Below are positions 9,337 through 18,720 of a stretch of DNA of 27,848 bases, piece after piece. How positions within the stretch are numbered: position 1 is the first letter of the stretch; each line of letters starts with the position of its first letter. Under the pieces are notes generated by a model. It did not search any database, was not told the origin of the DNA, and saw only the letters and a list, made by a program, of their open reading frames with translations. Source of the DNA: an uncultured Phocaeicola sp. Its GTDB lineage: Bacteria > Bacteroidota > Bacteroidia > Bacteroidales > Bacteroidaceae. Location of the stretch: positions 1 through 27,848 of the forward strand of contig CARCZS010000031.1 in the NCBI GenBank assembly GCA_948956705.1, written 5' to 3'. Made by a program: the position numbers and the translations under genes.

Positions 9337-10350
9337 ATGAAAAAAGAAATACCCTGGATTCTAATTATTCAAAAGCTGAAACACGACATTACAGCTGAAG
9401 AAGAACACGACTTGACCGTGTGGTTGGCTGAGGATAACCATAGGGTAATTTTTGAGGAGTTGCAAATGTTGTGGCAAAGGGTGCAGGAAAATGCTGTTGA
9501 TTATACTCCCGATACTAATTATTATTGGCAAGAGTTATCGAAGCGCATGAAGGCTACAGAGGTAAAAGCTGAACCTTCTGTTCATAAGACTCGTTTTGTA
9601 TCTTTCAAACGCTATGCTGCTGTTGCTTCTGTTTTTTTGCTTATAGTCCTCTCTTGTACATTATATATAGGTATAAATTTGGGACGTCCGGAATCGGGTG
9701 CTCAGGTTTATACAAACTTAAGTGGTAAGTCAAAAGTTTATCTGTCAGATGGCACTCAAGTGTGTCTGCATACCAATACTTCCCTTTCCTTGCATACGGA
9801 CTTTAATGATAACTCACGTCTGGTCAATCTCTTGGGTGAAGCATATTTTGATGTTAAGCATGATAAAGATCATCCTTTCGTAGTGGAGACTGAAGGTATG
9901 AAAGTGGTTGTACATGGAACAAAGTTTAATGTTACTTTTCATCCTGACTCTACTAATACATACGTGGGGCTTGTAGAAGGCTCTGTATCATTGGAGACGT
10001 CTAAAGAGCATCGTCTTATGCAACCGGGTGAAATGGCAACATTTAATAAGCTGAACAATGCCCTTTCAATTGAAAGAGGAGATGTCCACTTTATGACTTC
10101 GTGGGCTAATGATAAGATTATATTTAATGGAGAGTCTTTGGGGTATATTTGTCGCTTCCTTTCTAAATGGTATAGTGTGAAGATTAATCTGGCTCCATCT
10201 TTGTCTGATAAATATATTTATAGTTTTACTCTACGTCATGAAACATTAGAGGAAATTGTACGTATTATGGCACGCCTGAATCCATTAGAATACAATTTCG
10301 ATGAACATAATGTGTTAACCATAAAAGAAATATCTAGTACTAACCCTTAA
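9337..10350 (+). CDS. FecR-family anti-sigma factor
   Basis: A 337-residue single-pass inner-membrane protein. The cytoplasmic N-terminus (1-92) would bind the ECF sigma factor, one membrane segment spans about 94-116, and the periplasmic part carries a FecR domain (about 123-220, with LSDGTQVCLHTNTSL and GEAYFDVKHDKDHPFVV). It ends in a DUF4974-type C-terminal domain (about 262-330). In such systems the periplasmic part contacts the STN domain of the cognate TonB-dependent transducer, and signalling releases the sigma factor. The neighbouring SusC carries exactly that domain. The 77-bp gap after the sigma gene has no obvious terminator, so the two are probably co-transcribed. Confidence 0.93.
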   Translation: MKKEIPWILIIQKLKHDITAEEEHDLTVWLAEDNHRVIFEELQMLWQRVQENAVDYTPDTNYYWQELSKRMKATEVKAEPSVHKTRFVSFKRYAAVASVFLLIVLSCTLYIGINLGRPESGAQVYTNLSGKSKVYLSDGTQVCLHTNTSLSLHTDFNDNSRLVNLLGEAYFDVKHDKDHPFVVETEGMKVVVHGTKFNVTFHPDSTNTYVGLVEGSVSLETSKEHRLMQPGEMATFNKLNNALSIERGDVHFMTSWANDKIIFNGESLGYICRFLSKWYSVKINLAPSLSDKYIYSFTLRHETLEEIVRIMARLNPLEYNFDEHNVLTIKEISSTNP

Positions 10351-10386
10351 AAACATGATGCCTATGAAACATTGATGATATAAAAA

Positions 10387-10414
10387 AGGGAAGCTAAATA
10401 GGTTAGCATTCCCT
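10387..10414 (+). terminator. Hairpin between anti-sigma and susC
   Basis: AGGGAA-GCTAA (10387-10397) pairs with TTAGC-A-TTCCCT (10403-10414) around the loop ATAGG, giving an 11-bp stem with one bulged A. On the + strand it is followed by TCTTCT rather than a clean T run; on the minus strand a run of six T follows. It may be a weak terminator or attenuator separating low-level sigma/anti-sigma expression from inducible susCD expression. Confidence 0.5.
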
Positions 10415-10517
10415 CTTCTACATGAGTTAAATTAATTATTAACCGGAGGAATGAATAAAGAATTTGGTCGTTCTAGGCATTTATTCCCCACTAGTTAACT
10501 TTATAATCTACAAAAAT

Positions 10518-13500
10518 ATGAATTTAAAGAAATATTCCGCATTTATTTTAATGCTTTTTTGTACAACCTTTCTAATGGCCCAAACAGAAAAGCGTTTCTC
10601 CCTTTCTTTCTCAAATATTCCTCTATCAGAGGCTATGCCGAAAGTAGAGAAAGCTAGTGGCTATACATTTTTTTATAATCCCGCTGAAGTCAATATTAAG
10701 GTTAAGGTTAGCCTTTCCGTACAGAATGAAACTGTTCGCAAGGCTATGGATAAAATGTTGAATTCGGTCGGAATCGGTTTTGAAATAACAAATTCCCAAA
10801 TCGTATTGTTTCCTAGCAATAAGAAGAGCACAGGAACACAAGGTGGTAAGGTGACAGTTAAAGGAAAAGTTGTCGATGCTACAGGTGAGCCGATTATTGG
10901 GGCAAATGTTGTAGAAAAAGGTACTGTTAATGGTGTAATTACAGATATTGACGGTAATTATCAGTTGAGTGTCTCTAAAGATGCAAGTCTTTTGGTGTCT
11001 TATATTGGCTATGTTCCACAGACCATAAAAGCGGGAACTAAAACCGAGATTTGTTTGGTGGAAGATTCCAAAACATTGGACGAAGTGGTTGTAGTAGGTT
11101 TTGGTACTCAGAAAAAAGTGAACTTGACCGGGGCTGTAGCTTCTGTTTCGAGTGAAGCTCTTGCAAATAAACCGGTTGCTAACATTGGCCAGGCTTTGCA
11201 AGGTGTTATTCCTAATTTGAATGTTTCAGCAACAAGTGCTTCCCCTGGAGCAGTTCCTTCTTTTAACGTTCGTGGAGGTACGTCAATGAGTCAGGATTCA
11301 GATGGCAAATGGCAGGTTGATGAAGGTAGTCCATTGATTTTGGTTGATGGTATACAAATGGATGCCACTTATCTTAATATGTTGAATCCTAATGATATTG
11401 AAAGCATTTCTTTATTAAAGGATGCTGCTTCGGCTGCTATTTATGGTGCTCGTGCTACGTATGGTGTAATGTTGGTTACCACTAAGTCTGGTCAAAAAGA
11501 ACAAAGGCCAACAGTTACTTATAATTTTAGTATGCAGTGGAACACTCCATCGCATCGTCCTGATATTATGGATGCTTATACATTGCAATTGGCTGAAAAT
11601 GAACGTACAGAATGGACTGGTAACTCTGTTTCGGATTGGAGTATGCAGTTATTGGAAGCCAAGAAAAAATGGATGGAAAATCCTACAGCAGAAAATGCTT
11701 GGATTTATCAGCAGGGAAGTACATCAAAATTTTCATGGGTTTCAAGCATGAATCCGTTTGAAGAAGTTGTAAGAGACTGGACACCATTGCAAAAACATAC
11801 GGCCAGTATTAGTGGTGGAACTGCCAAAAGCCGTTATTATTTGTCCTTGGGATATCAGCATCAAGAAGGAATGTATAAAATAAATACAGATAAGCAAAAT
11901 CGTTTTAATGGATTGATGAGTATCGATTCAGAAATTACCAAGTGGTTTAAAATCAATGCTAAGATTAGTTATAATGTTTCTAATTTGGATGAACCATATA
12001 TTAATGCACAGAAGGGGTCTTTATGGTCTGCTATGATGGGAGAACCGGAACGTAATGTGTGTGCACCGGTGAAAACTGCTGCAACAGATCCCATGGGCGA
12101 AATGTGGACTGATAATATTATAGGTTGGTTGGCCTATGGAGCTACAAAAGAAACGAAACGTACCAATGCGGTGTTCAGTATCAATCCTACTATAACGTTG
12201 ATGGACGGGTTGAGTTTGAAAGGTGAGTTTTCTTATCGCCCAAATGAATATTATTATAAAGAAGTAATTCCAACTCGTGAGTATGTGGTAGATAACTGGA
12301 CATCTACTGTGAAAACTCACACTGATCCTTCCAGCATTTTAGAACAGGTAACTCATTCTGATTATTATACTATCAATGCTTATGCTAATTTTGATAAAAC
12401 ATTTGGAAAACATTATGTAGGAGCTGTAGCAGGTTTTAATCAGGAATGGTATACTTATCGTTATACAGGAGCTAAGGCTCAGGGTATTTTAACTCCTAAT
12501 ATTCCAGTGATAAATGCTGCTACTGGCAATCAATATGCTTATGATAGTGCAGAACATTGGGCTATTCGTGGAGCTTTTGCTCGTGTTAATTATATTTTTA
12601 ATGATCGTTATCTGTTTGAGTTCAATGGTCGTTATGATGGTACTTCACGTTTCCGCAAGGAAGACCGATTCAAATTTTTCCCTTCTTTCTCCGCCGGTTG
12701 GAGAGTTTCTGAAGAATCCTTTATAAAAAATAATTGCACTTGGTTGGACAACTTGAAGTTAAGAGCTTCATGGGGCTCCTTGGGTAATCAGAATGTTTCT
12801 AATTATGCATATATCCCCGAATATGGTAGCGTTGGTTTTGTAAGTTGGAATATGGGGGGAAGTCGTCCAATGGGCATTTCTCCTTCGGGATTGATTTCTC
12901 CAAATTTGACTTGGGAAACAGCAACGACTATTGATTTCGGTATTGATGTGGCTTTATTGGGAAATCGTTTGGATTTGACTTTTGATTGGTACTCTCGTCG
13001 GACTAAAGATATTTTAATGGCAGGTGACAAGTATCCTAGTGTCTTGGGCGCTTCGGCACCTAAAAAGAATTCAGGTGTATTGCGCACAAATGGATGGGAA
13101 TTGAGTTTGAAATGGAAAGACCGTTTGGCTAATGGATTAAATTACGATGTAAGCTTTGTTTTGTCTGACTATATAACCAAGGTCGTTCGCTTTGATGGTA
13201 ATCCTAATAAATTACTTTCTTCTCTATATGCGGGTAAAACGATGGGTGAAATATGGGGATATAACAGTTTAGGTATTTTGCAAGAAGATGATTTTGTAAC
13301 AGATGAAAATGGAAAACAAATATTACAAGGCGCTTCACAGTCTGATTTAGGCTCTACATGGTATCCGGGCGATCTTCGTTTTGAGGATTATGGGGGAAAA
13401 GAAAGTGATGATGAGCACAGAAGCAGTGTAGGCGCAGATGGTAAAGTTTCTACAGGACAGAATACTATTTATAATCCGGGTGACCGCAAAGTTATTGGTA

Positions 13501-13967
13501 ACAGTACTCCGCGTTTCCGTTTTGGATTAAATGGTAATGTCTCATGGAAGAATATATCTCTCGGCATTTTCTTCCAAGGAGTTGCTAAGCGTGATGTTTG
13601 TATAACGGATCGTGCTTTATGGGGCGGAAACAATACTTCCGGAAACCGTGATACTTATAATAATTCATGGCGTCCTGACCGCACTAATGCGAAATATCAT
13701 ATGTATGGCAGAACTCAGAATTCAAGCATTGCACATACAGGAAATTTGTACAATGCTGCATATATTCGTTTAAAAACTTTGTCTTTGGGTTATAGCTTGC
13801 CTAAGTCATGGGTTACTAAAGTAGGAATGAATAGTGTTACTTTGAATCTTTCCGGTTATAATTTATTTGAAATTTCAGGTGTGCCTGATGTTTTTGACCC
13901 GGAATCAATTTCTTCATCTTACCCGATGATGCGCTCTGTATCAGTCGGTGCACAGATTAATTTCTAA
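10518..13967 (+). CDS. SusC-family TonB-dependent transporter with STN signalling domain
   Basis: A 1149-residue outer-membrane TonB-dependent importer of oligosaccharides. Order of parts: signal peptide (1-22, ending LMAQ); STN domain (about 26-100); CarboxypepD_reg-like domain (about 111-185); TonB-box region DEVVVVGFGTQKK (188-200); plug (NVRGGTSMS, LVDGIQMD, LLKDAASAAIYGARA); and a long beta-barrel ending MRSVSVGAQINF. The STN domain marks it as a transducer that talks to a FecR anti-sigma, consistent with the two upstream genes. The frame extends upstream to 10464 from a TTG, but the signal peptide fixes the ATG at 10518. It overlaps the extended frame of SusD but ends 19 bp before the SusD ATG. 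It should form the SusCD pair with the next gene. Confidence 0.96.
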   Translation: MNLKKYSAFILMLFCTTFLMAQTEKRFSLSFSNIPLSEAMPKVEKASGYTFFYNPAEVNIKVKVSLSVQNETVRKAMDKMLNSVGIGFEITNSQIVLFPSNKKSTGTQGGKVTVKGKVVDATGEPIIGANVVEKGTVNGVITDIDGNYQLSVSKDASLLVSYIGYVPQTIKAGTKTEICLVEDSKTLDEVVVVGFGTQKKVNLTGAVASVSSEALANKPVANIGQALQGVIPNLNVSATSASPGAVPSFNVRGGTSMSQDSDGKWQVDEGSPLILVDGIQMDATYLNMLNPNDIESISLLKDAASAAIYGARATYGVMLVTTKSGQKEQRPTVTYNFSMQWNTPSHRPDIMDAYTLQLAENERTEWTGNSVSDWSMQLLEAKKKWMENPTAENAWIYQQGSTSKFSWVSSMNPFEEVVRDWTPLQKHTASISGGTAKSRYYLSLGYQHQEGMYKINTDKQNRFNGLMSIDSEITKWFKINAKISYNVSNLDEPYINAQKGSLWSAMMGEPERNVCAPVKTAATDPMGEMWTDNIIGWLAYGATKETKRTNAVFSINPTITLMDGLSLKGEFSYRPNEYYYKEVIPTREYVVDNWTSTVKTHTDPSSILEQVTHSDYYTINAYANFDKTFGKHYVGAVAGFNQEWYTYRYTGAKAQGILTPNIPVINAATGNQYAYDSAEHWAIRGAFARVNYIFNDRYLFEFNGRYDGTSRFRKEDRFKFFPSFSAGWRVSEESFIKNNCTWLDNLKLRASWGSLGNQNVSNYAYIPEYGSVGFVSWNMGGSRPMGISPSGLISPNLTWETATTIDFGIDVALLGNRLDLTFDWYSRRTKDILMAGDKYPSVLGASAPKKNSGVLRTNGWELSLKWKDRLANGLNYDVSFVLSDYITKVVRFDGNPNKLLSSLYAGKTMGEIWGYNSLGILQEDDFVTDENGKQILQGASQSDLGSTWYPGDLRFEDYGGKESDDEHRSSVGADGKVSTGQNTIYNPGDRKVIGNSTPRFRFGLNGNVSWKNISLGIFFQGVAKRDVCITDRALWGGNNTSGNRDTYNNSWRPDRTNAKYHMYGRTQNSSIAHTGNLYNAAYIRLKTLSLGYSLPKSWVTKVGMNSVTLNLSGYNLFEISGVPDVFDPESISSSYPMMRSVSVGAQINF

Positions 13968-13986
13968 TTTTAAAAAGAAAAAGATT

Positions 13987-15921
13987 ATGAAAATAAAAAA
14001 ATATATATTGGCGTTGGGATTAGTTTCCATGCTTGTAGGATGTAATGATGATTTTATGGAACGTTATCCTTTGGATAATGTGACAGATGAGAATTTCTGG
14101 CAGACAGAAAGTGATTTGAAACTTTATTTAAATAAACTCTATCCTGCTTATATAAAAGGGCATGGTGATGGATGGTCGCAAGATAAATATATTACTCCGC
14201 TTCCGGTGACAGGAAGTCCTTTGGCTTATGGTGATTTTTATTCAGATAACTGTGTACGTACAGGTAGTGAACCAAAAGAATTGGCAGGGTTAAATAAAAT
14301 TCCTACCGGGGCAGGAAGTGGTGGATGGAGCTGGACAAATTTACGAACTATTAATTTCTTTTTACAACGTTATCAACGTAGTAATCTTCCTGCTCAGAAG
14401 TTGGAACAATATGCAGGTGAGGCTTACTTTTTCAAAGCTCTTGATTATTATAAAAAGGTGTTATTTTTCGGTGATGTGCCTTGGTTGACTCGTGACTTAA
14501 ATGTAGACTCAGAAGAATTGTATGCTCCACGTAATTCACGTGAAGAGGTTATGGATTCTTTGCTGATGTGTATTAATAAAGCCGTTGCCGGCTTGCCGCA
14601 AAAAGGAAAAGAAGAAAGTGGTCGTTTGAATAAGGATATGGCTAATTTTTTAAAAGCTCGTATTTGTTTGTTCGAAGGTACTTATCGTAAATATCATAAG
14701 GAACTAAATTTAAATGGAACTAAGTTCTTACAGGAATGTGTTACAGCTTGTAATGAATTGCTAGGCAAATATTCTTTATATACAGACAATTCAGGAGAGT
14801 CTTATTGGAAGATGTTTACGGCCTATGATTTTTCTAATAATAAAGAAGTTATTTTAGGTCGTACTTATATTCAGGATGAATTTGGTCATGCTTTTCAGCG
14901 TTATTATGACCAAAATAATAGTAACCGTCAATCAATGGGAGCAACCCGAGGGTTTATTGATGAATATTTGTGTGTTGACGGAAGACCTATTTATATAGGT
15001 GGTTCCGAAGGTAACTATGAAGAAAATCCAAATTTTGAAGGTTACGGAATGTGGAGAGAGTTGGAAAATCGTGACCCTCGTCTGGTGCAAACCATTTGTC
15101 GTCCTGGAGAACATGTTACTATCTATGAAGGAGGCATCGTTTCTTTGGAGGAGAATGGTATTAATTATCCGAAGATTAATTATAACACAAGCGGTTCTAC
15201 TGTAACCGGATATCGTGTTATTAAACATTGGATGGGTGACATGGAAGAACAAGACCGTACGACTAACGGTATTCAGGCTGCTATCGAGTTCCGTTATGGC
15301 GAGCTGTTATTAATGTATGCTGAGGCTAAATATGAACTAGAAGGAACTTTGTCACAAGCAGATGTTGATATGACGATTAATGCTTTACGTGAACGAGCTG
15401 GATTTGATTTTGCAAAATATCCAACCTCAAAATTGGTGGTAGGACAAGAACCGGCAGACCCACGTTTGGATAAAATCTATGCAGAAAAATTGGATTATCC
15501 GGTTAGTCCGTTGCTTCGCGAAATCCGCCGTGAACGTCGCGTGGAATTGGCTATGGAAAATCATCGTTATGAAGACTTGATGCGTTGGAAGGCAGGTAAA
15601 CTTCTGACAGTGCCTTTGCGCGGTATGCGGATGACTGATGAGATGCTGGAATTATATAGCGGCAAATATGAGAAGAAGGATACAAGTAAGCCGGGAGCAG
15701 AACGTTTTAGTGCAACTAAGGCTACTGTAGACAAGGATATCTTTTTGGATGAAGATGGATTTATTATCTGCTATCCGAAGAGTCCTTATAAATATACTAT
15801 AAAAGGCACTCTGCCATGGGAAGACTATCGTTATTTATGGCCTATCCCTCGTGAGGAAATAACCATGAATCCGCAGCTCGAACAAAATCCAGGTTGGGAA
15901 GAGGCAGAGAATGATAAATAA
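13987..15921 (+). CDS. SusD/RagB-family nutrient-binding lipoprotein
   Basis: A 644-residue outer-membrane lipoprotein that forms the lid over the SusC barrel and binds glycan. The signal peptide MKIKKYILALGLVSMLVGC ends in a clear lipobox with C19. The N-terminal segment CNDDFMERYPLDNVTDENFW and the TPR-like RagB helices (GEAYFFKALDYYKKVLFFGDVP) are diagnostic, as are the C-terminal LREIRRERRVELAMENHRYEDLMRW and the WPIPREEITMNPQLEQNPGW ending. The ATG at 13987 is chosen over an in-frame ATG-like extension at 13948 because only the former gives a lipoprotein signal. It is followed by a strong terminator. Ligand specificity cannot be predicted from sequence alone. Confidence 0.96.
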   Translation: MKIKKYILALGLVSMLVGCNDDFMERYPLDNVTDENFWQTESDLKLYLNKLYPAYIKGHGDGWSQDKYITPLPVTGSPLAYGDFYSDNCVRTGSEPKELAGLNKIPTGAGSGGWSWTNLRTINFFLQRYQRSNLPAQKLEQYAGEAYFFKALDYYKKVLFFGDVPWLTRDLNVDSEELYAPRNSREEVMDSLLMCINKAVAGLPQKGKEESGRLNKDMANFLKARICLFEGTYRKYHKELNLNGTKFLQECVTACNELLGKYSLYTDNSGESYWKMFTAYDFSNNKEVILGRTYIQDEFGHAFQRYYDQNNSNRQSMGATRGFIDEYLCVDGRPIYIGGSEGNYEENPNFEGYGMWRELENRDPRLVQTICRPGEHVTIYEGGIVSLEENGINYPKINYNTSGSTVTGYRVIKHWMGDMEEQDRTTNGIQAAIEFRYGELLLMYAEAKYELEGTLSQADVDMTINALRERAGFDFAKYPTSKLVVGQEPADPRLDKIYAEKLDYPVSPLLREIRRERRVELAMENHRYEDLMRWKAGKLLTVPLRGMRMTDEMLELYSGKYEKKDTSKPGAERFSATKATVDKDIFLDEDGFIICYPKSPYKYTIKGTLPWEDYRYLWPIPREEITMNPQLEQNPGWEEAENDK

Positions 15922-15943
15922 TTCTATTAAAACCTTCTACCGT

Positions 15944-15982
15944 AAAAAGATGCCTTGTAGCCCTTGCAGGGCATCTTTTTTT
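15944..15982 (+). terminator. Rho-independent terminator after susD
   Basis: AAAAAGATGCC (15944-15954) pairs perfectly with GGCATCTTTTT (15970-15980), followed by further T residues. It lies 22 bp after the SusD stop and splits the locus into a sensing/import unit and an enzyme unit. Confidence 0.85.
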
Positions 15983-16058
15983 AATCATTTTTCTTTCTGA
16001 GGACAATATGTGTAGGTAATGGCAACAAAAATGGCAAGTCGTATTCGGTTGCTCTTGT

Positions 16059-16066
16059 TACTTTTG
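16059..16066 (+). promoter_or_regulatory. -7 element of the GH29-GH105-GH2 operon
   Basis: TACTTTTG matches TAnnTTTG exactly and predicts initiation near 16073, about 40 bases before the fucosidase ATG at 16115. I see no convincing -33 TTG at the usual distance, so activation by a bound regulator or by an alternative sigma factor is possible. Confidence 0.5.
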
Positions 16067-16114
16067 CATAGTCTTCATAGACAATCTTAATTATAATTCC
16101 TTTATTTATTGAAC

Positions 16115-17557
16115 ATGAAAAACAAATTCTTAAAGACTTTCATCTTATTCTCATTATTGGCAGCAGGAGCATCTGCTCAGCACAGCCATAAATTATTACC
16201 TGCCGAACAGGAAATTCCTTTAAATTATGGTGCTGACCGTTTAGGCAAACGCTATGATGCGGATATGCAGAAATTTCGCGATAACCGTCTGGGTGCTTTT
16301 ATCCACTGGGGGCTGTATGCTATTCCCGGGGGTGAATGGAATGGCAAGGTCTATCCGGGAGCTGCCGAATGGTTGAAGTCATGGGCAAAAGTTCCGTCAG
16401 GCGAGTGGCTGGAATTGATGAAACAATGGAATCCGACGAAGTTTGATGCCAAGAAGTGGGCAAAGATGGCCAAAGAAATGGGAGTGCGTTATGTGAAGAT
16501 TACCACTAAGCACCATGAGGGTTTTTGCCTCTGGCCCAGTAAGTATACAGAAAACACAGTAGCAAATACCCCATACAAGAAAGACCTTTTGGGAGAAATG
16601 ATAAAGGCGTATAACGATGAGGGCATTGATGTACATTTCTATTTCTCGGTGATGGATTGGAGTCACCCGGATTGGCGTTATGACGTGAAGACTCCTGAGG
16701 ACAGTGCTGCTTTCAGCCGTTTTCTGACGTTTACAGATAATCAACTGAAGGAACTTGCAACCCGTTATCCGACAGTAAAAGACTTTTGGTTTGACGGCAC
16801 CTGGGATGCCAGCATTAAGAAAAATGGTTGGTGGACGGCTCATGTGGAGCGTATGCTGAAAGAAATGCTTCCGGGTGTGACAATCAACAGCCGTTTGCGT
16901 GCCGATGACTACGGAAAACGTCATTTTGATAGTAATGGTCACTTGATGGGAGATTATGAATCCGGTTACGAACGTCGTTTGCCCGACCCGGTGAAGGACT
17001 TGAAAGTGACCCGTTGGGATTGGGAAGCCTGTATGACAGTACCCGAAAATCAATGGGGATATCATAAAGACTGGTCTCTCAGTTATGTCAAGACGCCGGT
17101 AGAGGTGCTTGAACGTATTGTTCATGCTGTGTCTATGGGTGGAAATATGGTTGTAAACTTCGGTCCTCAGGCGGATGGGGATTTCCGTTCGGAAGAGAAG
17201 GAGTTGGCTAAATCCATCGGGACTTGGATGAAGAAGAACGGAACATGCATTTATGGTTGTGACTATGCTGGTTGGGAGAAACAGCCTTGGGGATATTACA
17301 CCCGCAAAGGAGCGGATGTCTACATGGTTGTCTTCAATCCACCTTATTCAAAGCATCTGACAGTGAAAACGCCGAAAGGTACTCAAGTAGTGAAAGCTGT
17401 ATTGCTGAATGGAAAAGAAGTGAAGGTGGTGGAGACGGCACGAAATGAGTATAATGTAGATATGCCTGCACAGGACCCCGGCGAACCATTTGTCATCAAA
17501 CTACAGATAAAAGAGGCTGTTGGTGCCGCGGATAAATATCGTGATGCTTTAACTTGA
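16115..17557 (+). CDS. GH29 alpha-L-fucosidase, secreted
   Basis: A 480-residue glycoside hydrolase family 29 enzyme that releases alpha-L-fucose with retention. A signal peptide ends ...AAGASAQ (about 1-22), placing it in the periplasm. The TIM-barrel domain shows family motifs: FIHWGLYAIPGGEW, KHHEGFCLWPS, the SVMDWSHPDW loop, and WFDGTWD with D227 as the expected nucleophile. The acid/base residue is not assigned because it varies in the family. A small beta-sandwich follows at the C-terminus. The ATG at 16115 is preferred to a TTG two codons earlier. Its stop TGA overlaps the next ATG (TGATG), indicating translational coupling with the GH105 gene. Linkage preference is undetermined. Confidence 0.93.
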   Translation: MKNKFLKTFILFSLLAAGASAQHSHKLLPAEQEIPLNYGADRLGKRYDADMQKFRDNRLGAFIHWGLYAIPGGEWNGKVYPGAAEWLKSWAKVPSGEWLELMKQWNPTKFDAKKWAKMAKEMGVRYVKITTKHHEGFCLWPSKYTENTVANTPYKKDLLGEMIKAYNDEGIDVHFYFSVMDWSHPDWRYDVKTPEDSAAFSRFLTFTDNQLKELATRYPTVKDFWFDGTWDASIKKNGWWTAHVERMLKEMLPGVTINSRLRADDYGKRHFDSNGHLMGDYESGYERRLPDPVKDLKVTRWDWEACMTVPENQWGYHKDWSLSYVKTPVEVLERIVHAVSMGGNMVVNFGPQADGDFRSEEKELAKSIGTWMKKNGTCIYGCDYAGWEKQPWGYYTRKGADVYMVVFNPPYSKHLTVKTPKGTQVVKAVLLNGKEVKVVETARNEYNVDMPAQDPGEPFVIKLQIKEAVGAADKYRDALT

Positions 17558-18684
17558 TGGGAAAGATGAATTATATAAATAGGGTATGGGGAACAGCACT
17601 TGCAGTGCTGTTCTCTGTTTCCGTTTTCGCCCGGATTCCTTTTACGAAGGTGGAAACGAAAAATATGATGCGTAAGGTGGCGGATTGGCAGATAGCTCAT
17701 CCCAATACCGGTCATGAACATGATGATGTGTCATGGACTCATGCTGTTCTTTATGCGGGAATGGTGGATTGGGCTGAACTGAGTGAAAAGGAAGACAATT
17801 ATGATTTCTATTATCAGTGGTTGCTGCGCATTGGTAACCGTAATCATTACCAGTTGGGACAATGGATGTATCATGCTGATTTTATTGCAGTGGCACAGGT
17901 GTACATCGATTTATATAAGAAATATGGTAAGGAAAGAATGATGTGGCACACGTTGGCCCGTACCGATTGGGTGATTAATCATCCGGCGAAGGGAAATTTG
18001 GAACTGGATTATGGCCGTATCGAGACACTTGACCGCTGGTCATGGTGTGATGCTTTGTTTATGGCTCCTCCGGTGTATGCCAAGCTTTATACGATGACCG
18101 GTGATAAGAAATATATTGATTTTCTAAATCGTGAGTATAAAGCTACTTACGATTTTCTGTTCGATAAGGAAGAAAATCTCTTCTATCGTGATTCTCGTTA
18201 TTTTAATAAGAAAGAAGCCAACGGCAAGAAGGTGTTTTGGGGTCGTGGCAATGGTTGGGTATTGGGCGGACTGAGTGAAATCTTGCAAGCTTTGCCTGAA
18301 AAGGATAAGAACCGCCGGTTCTATGAGGAATTGTTTGTAACTTTGTCTACACGTGTAGCTGAATTGCAGAGTAAGGATGGTTACTGGCATGCCAGTTTGC
18401 TCGACCCCGGGTCGTACCCGTCTCCCGAGACCAGTGCTACCGGCTTTATTGTTTATGCACTGGCTTATGGCATAAACGAGGGCTTGTTGGATAAGGATAA
18501 GTTTACTCCCGTTGTGGTGAAAGGCTGGCAGGCGATGCTTGATGCTGTTTCGGCAGAAGGTAAGTTGGGCTATGTGCAACCCATCGGAGCCGATCCGCGT
18601 AAAGTCACCCGTGACATGACAGAAGTGTATGGTGTAGGTGCTTTTCTGCTGGCCGGAAATCAAATTTATAAAATGGCGCAATAA
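17557..18684 (+). CDS. GH105 unsaturated uronyl (rhamnogalacturonyl) hydrolase
   Basis: A 375-residue (alpha/alpha)6-barrel enzyme of the GH105/GH88 (YteR-like) group, which removes terminal 4,5-unsaturated uronic acids left by polysaccharide lyases. A signal peptide precedes RIPFTKVE. Family motifs are SWCDALFMAPPVYAKL with likely catalytic D165, WGRGNGWVLGGL, DGYWHASLLDPGSYPSPETSATG, and the C-terminal YGVGAFLLAG. The ATG at 17557 overlaps the fucosidase stop by one base; a second ATG nine bases on (17566) is also possible. It is 36 bp before the GH2 gene. Characterised relatives act on unsaturated galacturonyl-rhamnose or glucuronyl-rhamnose; which applies here is unknown. Confidence 0.92.
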   Translation: MGKMNYINRVWGTALAVLFSVSVFARIPFTKVETKNMMRKVADWQIAHPNTGHEHDDVSWTHAVLYAGMVDWAELSEKEDNYDFYYQWLLRIGNRNHYQLGQWMYHADFIAVAQVYIDLYKKYGKERMMWHTLARTDWVINHPAKGNLELDYGRIETLDRWSWCDALFMAPPVYAKLYTMTGDKKYIDFLNREYKATYDFLFDKEENLFYRDSRYFNKKEANGKKVFWGRGNGWVLGGLSEILQALPEKDKNRRFYEELFVTLSTRVAELQSKDGYWHASLLDPGSYPSPETSATGFIVYALAYGINEGLLDKDKFTPVVVKGWQAMLDAVSAEGKLGYVQPIGADPRKVTRDMTEVYGVGAFLLAGNQIYKMAQ

Positions 18685-18720
18685 ATAAAGTCTTAAAGTT
18701 TAAAAGAATATTTAGTATAG

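Noticed and set aside
16397..17125. A 242-codon open frame on the minus strand
   Set aside because: It is antisense to the GH29 catalytic domain and shows no family features or start signals.
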